A stretch of DNA of 64,000 nt from Angiostrongylus vasorum (taxonomy: Eukaryota; Nematoda; Chromadorea; Rhabditida; Metastrongylidae): contig JADANN010000401.1 in the NCBI GenBank assembly GCA_018806985.1, positions 992,001-1,056,000 on the forward strand. Reading direction: 5' to 3'. The notes under the pieces were generated by a model, which had not been told where the DNA came from, did not search any database, and saw nothing but the letters and a program-made list of their open reading frames with translations. The position numbers were made by a program, and so were the translations under genes. Below, piece after piece: positions 1-12,177 of the stretch (the stretch's first letter is position 1; every line of letters begins with the position of its first letter).

Positions 1-129
1 CTTCTTATCTGACATTCGGACCAAGTTTTTGAACCCTCAGGTATGGGTCAAAGGAACAAAACAAAGGACTACCAAGACGGTTGAAGAAGGAAACATTGAA
101 GGTTAGTCGAGCAAGTCATGATAGAGGCG

Positions 130-230
130 AAATATGCATGTGGTCACTTCGACGATTTACAATTAAAACAAAGCAAGGTGCATCCCTGTGGGATTGGTCA
201 ACGCTCATTGCTTTACCTTCTTATCCTTTA
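130..230 (+). repeat. SINE family A, 3' tail fragment
   Basis: Degenerate copy of the family A tail (GGTGCATCCCTGTGGGATTG, then TTATCCTTTA). The head is missing. Confidence 0.5.
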
Positions 231-408
231 TGTTAGTTAAATTGATGTGCCAAAGCTATGACCGTATGCTTTTTCATTGTACAAATAACCAAATGATGGG
301 TGCTATTTTGAGACCGAAAACTAGATTTACCGTCAGCTTTAACGGCGCATCTACAAAGTGCTGGAAAGATTCTTATGTGATAATTACCACCACTAATACT
401 TTATTAGA

Positions 409-735
409 GGACGGGTAGCTCTGTGGTATTATCATAAGCACGGTGCCTGTTCTATCCGGCACCGGACTCACCAAGCCTCTCATTCCTTCGGGGTCGAGAA
501 ATCCGTACAAGGCTTTTCTGGGAACAGTCCTATCCCTGCAATCCAACTTAATAACGGTCTTGAAGTGCTACACCAAGACTTAGGAAGAATCGTCTCGACC
601 AGCATTCTACAACATTTATAAAGAAGACAACAATGCTCAAGTAGGACCCGAACCCACACGTGAAAGGACTGAAGACCATTATGGATGGTGGATGCTATAG
701 TAAATATTCCGTGAATAGCTCATCTTTTCTATATC
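409..735 (+). repeat. SINE family B copy
   Basis: Head GGACGGGTAGCTCTGTGGTA resembles a tRNA A box. The body matches other B copies (CGACCAGCATTCTAC, then CTCAAGTAG and a GGATGGTGGATG tail). Confidence 0.65.
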
Positions 736-1387
736 GTCGTATGTTTCCCATATTAGCACTTTACTACGTCCTACACCTATCTTGCACATTCTGAAAATTG
801 CTTCCTAGCGACCATTTCATGCACCTGCCTAGCAGCTGGGTGGAATGGAATTCTGTAACTTCTTTTTAACAACTGTTCTTCTTTATCCGAAAATTCGGTC
901 ACATAAGAAGCAGCTGCCAGCTGCAAGTACTATTCGGCATCTGGCGTCATAGCTTGCTTTTTGTATAAACTGCTGCGTCGCTGTCACACATAGTTTCTGC
1001 AAAAGCATTTGCATAGCCTTCACCAACACTGTGCAAGCAGCCCTATAACTCATAAACATTCTATTGTCTCTTGTTCCTTCTGTCAAACTCCCCTACAGAA
1101 GGAATACAAGGAGCGTAGTCATCCATTTAGCGTTTTGTTAGTCTTTCGCTCCCGCATCTCTCAATTTCGCTCAGCCCGTTCGCTTAAGTAGATCGCCAGA
1201 TTGTTAATATTGTATTTCTACTATTCCTATAAACGATTATAACCGAAGCTTGAGAATGTGCTCTGTGGCAACATCAAAAAAGTACCTCGTGGTAAATTTT
1301 TACAAAGTCGAGCAATTTAATTCGAACTAGTAATTATTCTGGGTCGAACACTGACTCAAATACCGATATACCACTAGCCAACTAATA

Positions 1388-1462
1388 CAGATGCGAGGGA
1401 ACGAATCGAATGAAAGAAATGCTGGGATCCGTAAAATAGATGTGAAAGACCGGTAAAGAAAA
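1388..1462 (+). repeat. SINE family B tail fragment, next to CLASRP exon 10
   Basis: Matches the B tail (GATGCGAGGGAACGAATCGA, then GCTGGGATCCG and GATGTGAAAG). It ends about 10 bases from the exon 10 donor. Confidence 0.6.
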
Positions 1463-1471
1463 AAAAAGTAC

Positions 1472-4400
1472 CTTATTTCCAACATATCGTCATCATCACC
1501 GCCAGACGATCTCGATCTTGTGGGAGATTCGTGCCGAAGTGTAGACGTCCCGCGTACAGGATCCTCTCGACGATCCCGAAATATAGGCCTGAAAGAATAA
1601 AACCAGAAGTCGACAGGAAATCGAACAGTTGAACAGATCGGATAGATCATCCAATTTACAAATGAAGATTAGTATTACCACCTGTCAGGACTTGTTGCGC
1701 GAATCCTGTAATCATCGCGAGATCGTGAACGACTTCGTCGTCTATGATCACGATCCCTACTACGGCTTCTGGAATAACGAGACCGACGCCTTTCATGCGA
1801 TCGAGAGCGAGACCAACGTCTTGAAGAACTAGCGCTTTTTGAGCGTGATCTGAAACTGTGGGATACGGCCATATTCTAACAAGAATCACGACTACGATCC
1901 TTGATATTCAAACCATCGAGCAACTAGTAACCTTTTTCCTATCACGCAATCTATTTCTGCTTTCTTTAGCATCCTGTGATCTCCCTTCATAATTGGACAT
2001 GCGTTCTGGACTATCATCCCGTTTGGTTAGATGCCTGAAAAGGAAAATAAGTACACATCATCAAGTACAGATCCGATCGAAAAAGTCAACCTTTGTTGGA
2101 ATTGTCAAATTAAAACTTTATTTATACACATAACAAGTCGGATACTAATCCACGATGGAGCATTTTATTAAATTCTTTGCCGAAGACTCAAGTTCAACTT
2201 AGACTGAATGGGCATAACGACCGAAATAAGCGTAAAAATCATCTTGCTGTACCTTTGTCATGTGACAACAAGTATTATCCACAAGAAACTATTTACCAGT
2301 GAAAAAACGCGAATGCTAATGATGTTAACTTGTATGACTGCCATGTCCAAACAATAAAAACGGCGCCCGTAGCGCAGTGGTCGGAAGCGCCCTGCAATAC
2401 ATACTGGAACTATCCCCGCGCGGTTCGATACATCGGTAGGCCACCACGAGCCATTGTAAAGGCCAGATATGCATTCAACTACTTCCAGCGATGCTTAATG
2501 AAGTCGAGTGCATGGCGGTACCCTCAGGGGATCGACCAACGCCGAGAGCTTTATCCCTTTTTTATCCTTTAATCAATAGCAGCATTGTACGGTAGTTTCT
2601 CAGTATATAAATCCCTTCCCACGACTATGTTAGGAACCAATTTAATCACAATTTTTCTGTTATGCTATAACTTGTTTTTTGTTATGCTATCTTTCGAGGC
2701 AAGAAGTACCAGTGTGTTGTGGTGATCACAGTGCAGAAAACCATTGCAACATTACTGGTATAAGAGGACGAGAAGACAAATACCTGTTGCTTGCTTATTA
2801 GATGAGAGAAAGTGTGCTTAATTATTCGCATGGAACAAAAAAATTGGGACCAACAAATATCACCAAGATAGAACTTGCTTAAACAAAAAATTTGAACTTC
2901 GATACTCCTATAGAGCACTTTGATAACATTCATTGATGCCACATGAGGAGTAAGTCCGCAAAGAAGATTTAGGAAAAAAGGGTGATATAAGAAGGAAAAG
3001 AATGAAGACAGTTCACACCAGAATCAGTTTAGAAGACGTTCTCCACAACAACTTCCCATTGAAGTAAATCGTTCAGAAGTAAACTTAAACTGGTTCTTTT
3101 TAAAACAACTGTGTTCTCCCAAACTCTAACGTCTCTGTTGAGCATTGCAGAAAGAATTCTTAACCATTAAGCTACTTGTCACAAATTTGAGCTAGGAGGC
3201 GCGTAATAAGCTGCATTCAAAACTGCTCTTCGATTTGGTAGAAGTAGTAGATCGCGAGTTATAAATACTGAACCTGACATATAGAACCCGCGCAACTCTT
3301 TATAAAGGATTTAGCTGTACACCTACTATTCTGAAAAATACACATTAAACTGCAACCAAACTATATGTTGTGTACAAGTTTTCTTCTATTGTCATACACA
3401 ATTAAAATAATTCCTGAGAAGTTTGCCAGTCCAACACTACTGCTCTTGTTCTGTTTTTGCTTTTGTCTATGCAGGATAAAGGATAAAAGAATAAAGTCCT
3501 CTGCGTTGATCAATCACTGAGGGATGCGTCGTGCATTCGACTTCATTAAGCATCGTCGGCGAGGACTGAATGCATCGCGTTTACAATGACTCGCGGTGGC
3601 CTACCGATGTTATCGATCCAGTGCTGCTATCCTCTCAGACAAGTTTGGTACCAATTTGTCGACCCTGGTCAGATGGAAGGCTTGGTGAGCCTTGGAGCCA
3701 CGGGGATCGACCCCACGTACATTGTAGGGCGCCTCTGACTACTGCGCTACACGCGCCCTTAGAAATAGGAATCCATGGATAAATACCAAAAACAGTGCTT
3801 TTTATTCCCATAAATCGCAGAGCAATTAAATCCCATTATGCTCAAGCCTAGCACGTTGATAAGATTTAGACCGGAACTTCACGAAAGAAAGCAAATGAGA
3901 TGCTATCAACACTACAAAGCCATTATAAGAGGCTATCATCTGGGAGATTTACACTTGCCTGTTATCTAGATGTTATTTCTTCTTCCTTTTTATGGTTATT
4001 GATGAATTCAGGTGGTTGGAGGCGCCACTGGCGACACACACGTGGAATTAATCCCCGTGCCCATGGCTCACCAAGCCTTCCATCCCTCCGGGGTCGGCAA
4101 ATTGGTACCAGACTTGTCTGGGAGGATAGCAGCACTGGCTCGATATATCGGTAGGCCACTGCGAGTCATTGCAAAGGCCAGATATGCAATATGCATTCAA
4201 TCACCTCCAACGATACTTAATGAAGTCGAATGAATGGCGCATCCCTCGGGGATTGATCAACGCCGAGAGCTTTATCCTTTATTGATGAATCACATCTAAA
4301 TATATTCTGCCCTCATCAAAAGCTGCACATGCTAGGTTATTCGAAAATTAATGCATAATTTCAATGGTACTTCTGAAGCACGTATCCCATCTATTTCAGA

Positions 4401-6606
4401 ACAAATTTTGTTAGTCGAAGTAGGAACTATTAGAATCTAGGCGTTTTTGCAGAAAAAAAAGTTTCTTTACACCAGTTGCGTAAAATCCTGGGTTTCTGGA
4501 CGCGATGAAGTTGTTGAAGGCGGTTCCAGCTCCAGTTTTGTTTCTACAGGACTTTTGCACAAGAAGTTGTCGAGATGTTTTTGCGAACAATTGGTAGCAG
4601 ATATGGGAGATGTCCGACGAGTATGACGGGTTCTTTTTACGTACTCTAGCTCGTTCATCCTTGCATCGTCGGTTATGCGACGTACGATCACGCGTTATCG
4701 TGAACTATTGCTCCCTCTCTGTTGCAGGGTGCAGCGCTTGGAATTTCTTGTGCACTTGGTTTTCTGAGACATGCTTCTCCGCCGTAATAGCTTTTCTCGC
4801 ATTAAAAAAGCTGCGATTGATCGAACTACCGGCGGACCATCAAACGGTCAACATGACCTTCTTCCGATGCAGTTTACGCTTTGGTAAATGCTATTCATGT
4901 TCATCGTGGTCCAGCCACTGACTGAGCTGATGGTCGCCAGTTGTCGCAGAAGATCCATTTCTCGTTTTACAGCAAGCCAAAGTAACGTATCGTCCTTCTC
5001 AAGCAGATGTAGCGCTGATGATACTTCGAGACGGCGATTTTCTTTCTAAACTTTATTTAATTTGTACGGCAACAATTTGCCGAGCTTCTTCGACCTCCAA
5101 AGTTTCTTTGGATACTCCAAAACAGTTTAACTGATAACGCTGAGTTCTTCTGTAAATTTAGAACACCTGTGCATGTATTTGCTTCCACCAACGTATTCAT
5201 TTATTCTTCGTCAATGGCACAATCATGTACGCGACCATCTTCAACGTCGAATTCGCAACAATCAAGTTTTTGACACCAACATTACATTGTGCGATCGTTG
5301 GCACTTCTTTGGCCCCATATCTCACTCATACTTCCGGCTATTTCCGCTATATTACGTTGAGTTTGAATTCGTAAAAAGTAGATCTGTCGAAACTGTTGTT
5401 TTGACATAAGGATTTTTAATGTTTAAAAGTTGTTAAGAATACAGTTTACATTTTAACTGTACTAAATAGAGCCAAACTGCATAAAATAAGTTTTGCAATG
5501 ATAAAGAATAGCAGAGTAATCAAAAAATAACATTGCGAAAACATGAACGGAAAAAGAAAACTGCAAATCGTGAGATAATTTCCGAATTATCCAACAGTAT
5601 TCAAGGCGCGTGAGAGTTAACCAACAACTGCACGCCTTAGGATGCAATATAAAATGATAGAGTTCATCATATCACAAAAGAAAACAGAGAAATTCACTGT
5701 GGCATTGATATACAGAGCAGAAGGCGCGTGTAGAACAGTGGTTATAGGTGCCCTGCAATACAGACGGGATCCATCACCGCGCCCCAGGCTCACCAAGCCT
5801 TCCATCCCTCCTAGCTCGGTAAATTGGTACCAAACTTGTCTGGGAGGTAGTACCACTAGCTCAACACATTGCAAGGCGACCGCGAGTCATTGTATATAGT
5901 CTAGCCAGATATGCATTCAATCACCACTAACGGTCCTTAATGAAATCGAATGCATGGCGCATTCCTCATGGATTGATCAACGCCGAAAGCTTTACCCTTT
6001 TTTTATACAAAGTAGACCAAATGTGAGGTGACAACGACAAGAAGGGAACGAATTAAATTGTCAGTATAAGTCTGTATTACACGTTAATATGCGTTATCAA
6101 AGCGTATTTTACTAGAATTGTACGTTTTAGACGACAAAAAGGAGTTTTCACTTGTAACGTTGTCCCATCATCACTATATAATCGACATATTGACGCATAA
6201 ATTAAACAAGAACCTACAAAATTCGTCGATATTCTTTGGTTGGTAACTGAGGACCAAGCACACTCACTGTTAAAGGTTTTTCCTCATCTTCGTCGTCATC
6301 TGTAAGTTTCGAAAGGTTAGTATGAAACACTGGTAGAGAATAAAATCAAAACCAAATTTGATTCTAAAACTGTTGGTGTGAATCCCTACCAATTTTTATA
6401 ACAGATCCGTTTGCTTGTGATTTTTTCCCGATTGATTCACGTGATTTTCAAACAAAAAAAACCCGTAATATTTGGCCAACCTCTACTACTAATACTAATC
6501 TCCACGTTTCGAATTTTGAAAATGGAATCACGTAACCATATATATATTTGAACGCATGTATACATACACACACGAATACACATGTTTATGTATGTACACA
6601 TACGTG

Positions 6607-6678
<72 letters not shown>

Positions 6679-9600
6679 CTGTGTGTACATTTATATGCCA
6701 GGGAAGTAATTCTCCAGAGAGATCTAGTCAGGTCTGTCAATCGTAAGCTTTGAATTATTCAAATCAGAACCAGTACTCCAGCTTTCTCATTTTTTGCAGA
6801 TTTATCACGGCAGAGCCTTGGCTAGATCAAACACGGTTTCCACGCTGAAGAAGCGCGAATTATTGTTCGAAAGCAAACCCATACCACTCCCACGAATTTC
6901 TAAGATAGTTCGCTTCGAGTGATTTATTTCCAAACCAACGTGCAAGATAGAACTTGTGTACATTCCAGCACCCATATACGTATGAATGAATATGTCTGCA
7001 TATATACGAAAGCCGCACGTCAACCGAGCATACCACAGGCATGGAATCCACTCCACAAATCGACCTACATCCGTTGTATGCGGAAAAATACGACTTACTT
7101 GGATACTTGAATGCCTCGTGTTCACTGGTTGTGCGTATACCAGCATAATTTCAATTCGAATATTTGCTGGTTTAGCCATTATGGTTCCCTCGAATCTCAA
7201 AGTCAGCCCAGCAGAAGCCTTCTTCAGGTCGTCACCATCCCAGTCAATCGACACCCTTGTAGATCAAAGGGAGTTTGCCCAGCACGCGACTATTTTGGTA
7301 CCAGGACGGTGGTGATCTCTCTTTAGTTTTTTTGGCCTTCTTTACAAAGTTATTGAATATCGATCAGGTTTGTTCTCCCTGAAATCCTGGGCTAGCTATG
7401 CAAGCTCGTTCTCCGATTTCCGTCATAAACTTTTGTGGACAGTTTACTCTTAGCTGAGCTTTCGGAAGAATATGTCGGAATCCTCAGCTTGGACGGATGA
7501 ACCGCACGCTGTACATAGCAGCCCGACACTCAGGAACACCCCAGCCACGACTAGGCGTTGAACCTTTGAGAGGATGAAGAAATACAGATGGACGAAAAGA
7601 AAACGCATAAAATATAGTGCACCCCGGCACTTTTGAATTCAGCAAAAGTTAGACCAGTGGGTAGTGATATATGATAGATAACGGGATTCCATTATGTAAA
7701 CAAACAACTCATTTAGAATAAAGAGAGAGGTACAGGACATAAAATGGAAGATATAAGAGCAACATAAAAAATTTTAAACTCCCATTATAGATTGGCGAGT
7801 GGCTCTCAACTGATTTGCTATAACTAACCTTTCCTTTCATCACCACCAAACGTAGTTATAAATTGTGGTCGAGCATCATCTTCAGATTCGCTTGATGAAC
7901 TCGATTCCATGATGGATTTTTTTAGAGCCGTCGATTTTTCGACAAAGCTAAACATAGACGTTTACGTAGTCTAAAGAAATAAGATTAGAATCAAATTTGT
8001 TACAAAAGAACAAGAAAATTAACCTGAGTAGTGAAACTGTGGCTTCATCTGGACATCCCTTGCCAACAATTAGTGCTCTTTGCTTTTTCAGAAGCAATCG
8101 CTCATGTTTAGAATCTCTGCCCTGAAACCATTTTGCAGATATCACTACTGTAGATGCAACAATGATACAATGTCAATCAAAACCTTAAAGTCTTCTATCA
8201 ACTAAAACACTTCGCTTCTGGAAGTTCTCAAGAACAAAATAAATGTAAATCAGATCTTTGATTATTTGATGCTTCAAGATATGCAGTTCTTTTGAATAAC
8301 TTTTTTTTCCTTTGTCAACAGAACTCTGATGACTAATTACAGGGTTGTAAACGGACAGCGAGAGCTGCTTTTTCACGGTCGATGCGACGCAGCTCGGCTG
8401 TCTCGGCACGCGCGACAGCATCTGCTTTCAGAAGCCCTGCAAAACTGCCACGACGAACACCATAAGCTTCTCCAATGCAATTCACTCTTCTCTGGGATTC
8501 TGCATCGGCGCCACGAAGATCAAGCTCCACATCTGAAAGGAATTCGTTTTCTCCTGGATCTAACGAGTGTAAGACGTAATTTTGATGACTGTTCACATTT
8601 ATTTGGTGCCTACTACAATTATCACGGAAGGGTACGATGTGAGATACAACCACAACGATGCTGAGATATTTAAAAAAACTTGGACCTCAGGCCAGATCGA
8701 ACCACGACTATTCTTTCCGGGGGCTGGCGCGTTACGCACTGCACCACTGAGGACCTTACTCCGTCTTTTTCTCAGCTAGTTTTCTACTTAGCGCTGCCTT
8801 CAGCAATCATCCGTCGGCGGCATAGATTTGGGGAGCAGAAATCGGCATTGAATACATTGAGCCGAGGCTGTAGTCGAAACCACAATGTTAACCTCTTATT
8901 TGCTGCCTACTATAATTTTCAAGGCATGGTTTGCTGTGATAACTATTATCAGCGAACGTTATCCTTAACCAACGGCATACCTTAGTGAAACTTACCAATA
9001 TCTTCTGGTTGCTCGATGTCAGTTTCATCGTCACTCATTTCAGTGTCTTCAGCTTCTTTTTTCACCACAACTGAGTTTTCGTATGTGAATCCAATCGAAG
9101 CTTTCGATTCAGCGGACTTTCTAGAAAACAAAGACGTTTATTACAACCTAACCCGATTTATTCGAATTTTACAGCTGACGTAGAAGAACCAAATGTGGCC
9201 AATAATAAAAAAACCTACTTCTTCTTATCGTGTTCTGACTTGAGCTGTTCATCCTTAGGAATTCTCCAAAATTCCTTCTCCGCTATTTTACGCAAGTAGT
9301 CCTGAAGGGATACACGGAAGTGATTCCCCGAAGCAAATAACACTTGTGCAGAAACAAATGCAGAAACTATGCAATTGAGAAGCTAAGGAGGAATTAGGGA
9401 AGAAAATACCTTCTCTGAGACGTCGCGAAATTCATTAATTATTAACACTCTGTACCGTTCGAAATCACATATTAGTTCTTGCTTCTCATCCTCACTGTCC
9501 GGCTCGACACTTTTCTTCTTTACAGGTGAGATGAAATCAAGATGAGCCCGTACATCAAAGCGATCTATTAGTACAGTCGGGTCACCTTGCCATTTTCGTA

Positions 9601-10290
9601 ATATATTCTTGTCCTCTGCAGCTTTTGCGATACTTCTATCAGTGTGTATTATACACTTGCGGCCATGCAGTTGCATAAACTGTTCTGGATCTTTACGCTA
9701 GAATCATGAATACACAGAACAGAACCGTCATGATGCTGAGACATTTGCAAAACTCCGGACCGCAAGTGTCTGCGGTGAGGATCGCACATGCTATTACCCT
9801 TTAACGAGTTCACCACCACACCAAGCAGTTCCTACGTTTTCGCCGGTCTCTCAGCTAGTTCTACCGATCAGTACCATCAGCAACCACCCGTCAGTGGGAT
9901 TGATCTGGCGAGCACAAATCGGCAACAAACCCGGATAAGCTGAGGGTATGGTTGAATTCACGATGTTAACTTTTTATTTGCTGCCTACTACAACTACTAT
10001 TTACGAACTGCTTACTCGTAATAGGCAGCAAATAAAAAAGTAACCACGCAGAATAGACTTAAAAAAGAGTACTCATAAGCTGATTACTGATATTCAGCCA
10101 ATCGATACCGCTCAAATTCGACGGCAATTCTATACAATTAAAGGAATTGATTAGACTAGTACCAGTAGAAAATCAATAACTGGAAACTCACCACACTATC
10201 GTAGAATCTCCTGCGCTTCTCGGCTCTTTTCGAGCAGTCAACGATCCTTGCCCGCATAATCTTCTCTTGACGACGAGCCTCATGCCACAT
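1472..10290 (-). CDS. CLASRP: CLK4-associating SR-like splicing regulator, 10 exons, 3' end missing
   Basis: Nuclear alternative-splicing regulator of the SWAP/CLASRP family. Exons read on the minus strand: 10290-10192, 9697-9410, 9301-9219, 9120-8996, 8559-8357, 8121-8024, 7947-7829, 6299-6218, 1849-1682, 1588-1472. All phases agree with GT-AG junctions, giving about 460 residues. The N-terminus [20 protein letters not shown] matches the family start, so the ATG is secure. Exon 2 carries the DRY_EERY (SWAP_N) signature, with LHGRKC, WQGD and [11 protein letters not shown]. Exon 4 has KASIGFTYE, exon 5 [20 protein letters not shown], and exon 7 an acidic serine tract followed by FITTFGG. Exons 9 and 10 are an RS domain ([20 protein letters not shown]). 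Human CLASRP continues with a charged coiled C-terminus that I could not find; it should lie left of base 1. Exon 5 uses the weak donor GCT|GTCCGT. Introns 4, 7 and 8 carry repeats. It lies just downstream of the MED28-like gene. Confidence 0.93.
2362..2570 (+). repeat. SINE family A copy with internal deletion
   Basis: The head TAGCGCAGTGGTCGGAAGCG (A box) is followed after the cloverleaf-like part by CATCGGTAGGCC, so the middle is deleted. The tail ends TTTATCCTTT. It lies in CLASRP intron 8. Confidence 0.8.
3474..3758 (-). repeat. SINE family A copy
   Basis: Full-length inverse copy from AAGGATAAA-type tail to the complement of the GGGCGCGT head. In CLASRP intron 8. Confidence 0.85.
4011..4280 (+). 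repeat. SINE family A copy, 5' truncated, with target-site duplication
   Basis: It starts within the head (GGTTGGAGGCGCC) and ends TTTATCCTTT. TTATTGATGAAT occurs directly before the copy and again at its end, a target-site duplication around a 5'-truncated insertion. That fits target-primed reverse transcription. Confidence 0.88.
5722..6005 (+). repeat. SINE family A copy
   Basis: AGGCGCGTGTAGAACAGTGG head and a CTTTACCCTTTTTTT tail; in CLASRP intron 8. Confidence 0.85.
6608..6673. repeat. (TA)n microsatellite
   Basis: About 65 bases of near-perfect TA in CLASRP intron 7, flanked by ACACATACG/GTATATCTG-type sequence. An apparent tyrosine/isoleucine open frame here is a by-product. Confidence 0.95.
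7120..7570 (+). repeat. Family D repeat, diverged
   Basis: Shares TTGCTGGTTTAGCCATTATG, GTCACCATCC, ACCAGGACGGTGGTG and a terminal CACCCCAGCCACGA with better D copies. In CLASRP intron 7. Confidence 0.7.
8588..8975 (-). repeat. Family C repeat
   Basis: Contains GATGCTGAGATATTT, GTTTTCTACTTAGCG and AATGTTAACCTCTTATTTGC shared with other C copies. In CLASRP intron 4. Confidence 0.7.
9705..10045 (-). repeat. Family C repeat
   Basis: ATGATGCTGAGACATTTGCA, CCGCAAGTGTCTGCGGTGAG and CCAGTGGGATTGATCTGG-like segments. In CLASRP intron 1. Confidence 0.8.
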
Positions 10291-10431
10291 CGTAACAAAC
10301 TCCAACGTGATGTGTCATTTATAGCGATGTATTTCATATTAATAAGGATCCAAATAGAGATAGAGGAATTCCCGAAAAGCACTACGGGTCAAAATATCAT
10401 GAGTAGTAATTTGAATATCTGATAGTTTATT
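10291..10431 (-). promoter_or_regulatory. Poly(A) signal and short intercistronic gap between mdt-28 and CLASRP
   Basis: Minus-strand AATAAA at 10431-10426 is followed 136 bases later by the CLASRP start codon at 10290. Spacing of this size is typical of nematode operons whose downstream gene is trans-spliced to an SL2-type leader. No clean TTTTCAG acceptor is visible in the gap; weaker AGs are present, so the operon call is inference. Confidence 0.5.
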
Positions 10432-10450
10432 CCCTTTGACTATGTAAGTC

Positions 10451-12026
10451 TCAACACAACTGTAACAAGACGAGATCAGAACTGCAAAACTGAAATGAGA
10501 ATCATCGTAGTAAACGGTGATCAAACTCAAACAAAAAATTCTTTACAACGCTTATCAAGGATACCATGTGCCCTTGCAAGTAAAGTTTCCTGACGAATCA
10601 GAGCATCATCTAGGCCTTTTATTTCATCTTCATAAACTTCCTCTGGGTGATCAATTTGCCACTGCAAATCGATTTTTGCAAACTCTGAACAAACGTCCAA
10701 GCACGAATCACGGAACTGAAAACACATTCTGCTAGTAGTTTACAATAACTCCTGTAACAACTAAACAATCTCAATGTACATTCGCTACGACGCTGCTTTT
10801 CAGACAACCGACGGAACTTCTCTGATCACTAAAGCAGGTTGAGAAGGTAACAGCTTCACAAACTAGTAGAAAAGGTTTCGCTCAATGGTGATAAGTTTAT
10901 CTCACTGTCTTATAAAATAACTCTTAGACTTTAGAATTGACAAGATTTAAAAAATTTCAAAGCATAAGGAACGAAGTTTAAGACTGCAGGATTTCAAATT
11001 TAATCCTTCAGCTAAAAGAAAACCCCAAAGAATCATTTTTGGGGGGGTACCCATATGGGCTACTAGACCAAATGTATTCGGACTACGCGCCCAAAATTTA
11101 AGAAGTAAAGGAATCAAAAAGAACTGCATTACGTGGCAGAACAGCAAACATCAACAGAACTGTAAAAAATAGAAGTTTGCATACAATAGAATGAATTTTG
11201 TAACAGTAACAAAAGTGTCGGAACATATCCCATAACTTCAAAAAAGAAACTCGTGCGACTACAACGATGAAAGAACAACCCAGACACCTCAAATTTCAAG
11301 AAAAAAGATATTTTAGTCGTGAAATCAGTTATGTCTTTCAATGACTTCCATCAGTTTAGATGCCTTCATATCCATGAATGAGTTCTATTTTTTCCTCACT
11401 GACTAACTGTTCTCCAATGCAAAAAACCATAGTTTCTACACAGCAAAAAGATTTATTTCTCTTCCATGTATGATATTTCGAATTTACTCTTCGTAGCCCT
11501 CTTACTACTGAGGTTTTTGCACTATTCAAGTAGTCTTCCTTAAACACATTTACACACCATACATATAACACACATGTATATATACATATATGAATACAGG
11601 TATAATACTTGGATAATTGGACGGCCTGTCCTCTCTGCTACTCCGGGCCCCAGCATATTCTCCATTTTTTCGGAGTTTTGCTGGCTTAGCCATCGCGTAT
11701 ACAAGGAGTCTTGAGGTCAGCCAGGTCAAAGTTCGCCCCAGTTCGTCGCCACCACAGGCAGTCGCGGCCTTTGTGGATCAGAGCGAGGTTTGCCACCATG
11801 CAACTAGTTTGATACCAAGACGGTGTTGGATCTTGGTATTGATTTACTCTTAGCATGGCTTCCTTATGGAGAGGCCGGACTCCTTCTCAGGTTGGGAGAC
11901 CTTGTCGAAAGGATAAATCTTCCTGCTGTACATCGCAGCCCAACACCCAGGAACACCTTCCAGCCACGATGAGGTGGTAAACCGCTGGGAGGATATGTAT
12001 GTATGTATGTATATATATATACGTAA

Positions 12027-12062
<36 letters not shown>

Positions 12063-12125
12063 TATGTGCATATATGAACATATGTGTATATGCGTATCTA
12101 CCTGTACATGCACATATGTATACAC

Positions 12126-12177
<52 letters not shown>

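Larger units (their letters stand above)
1..1471. other. Left margin without recognised exons
   Basis: It should be intronic or 3' sequence of CLASRP. It holds a family A tail fragment and two family B pieces. I see no coding match to the missing CLASRP C-terminus. Confidence 0.5.

Noticed and set aside
1629..1889. Open frames on both strands over the RS region
   Set aside because: They are shadows of the CLASRP RS-domain exon, which fits the family by phase and sequence.
2362..2430. tRNA genes at SINE heads (here and at the other A/B/C copies)
   Set aside because: The heads carry A and B boxes but do not form complete cloverleaves with acceptor stems, and each is fused to a repeated body.
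6556..6753. Tyrosine/isoleucine-rich frame
   Set aside because: Translation of a TA microsatellite.
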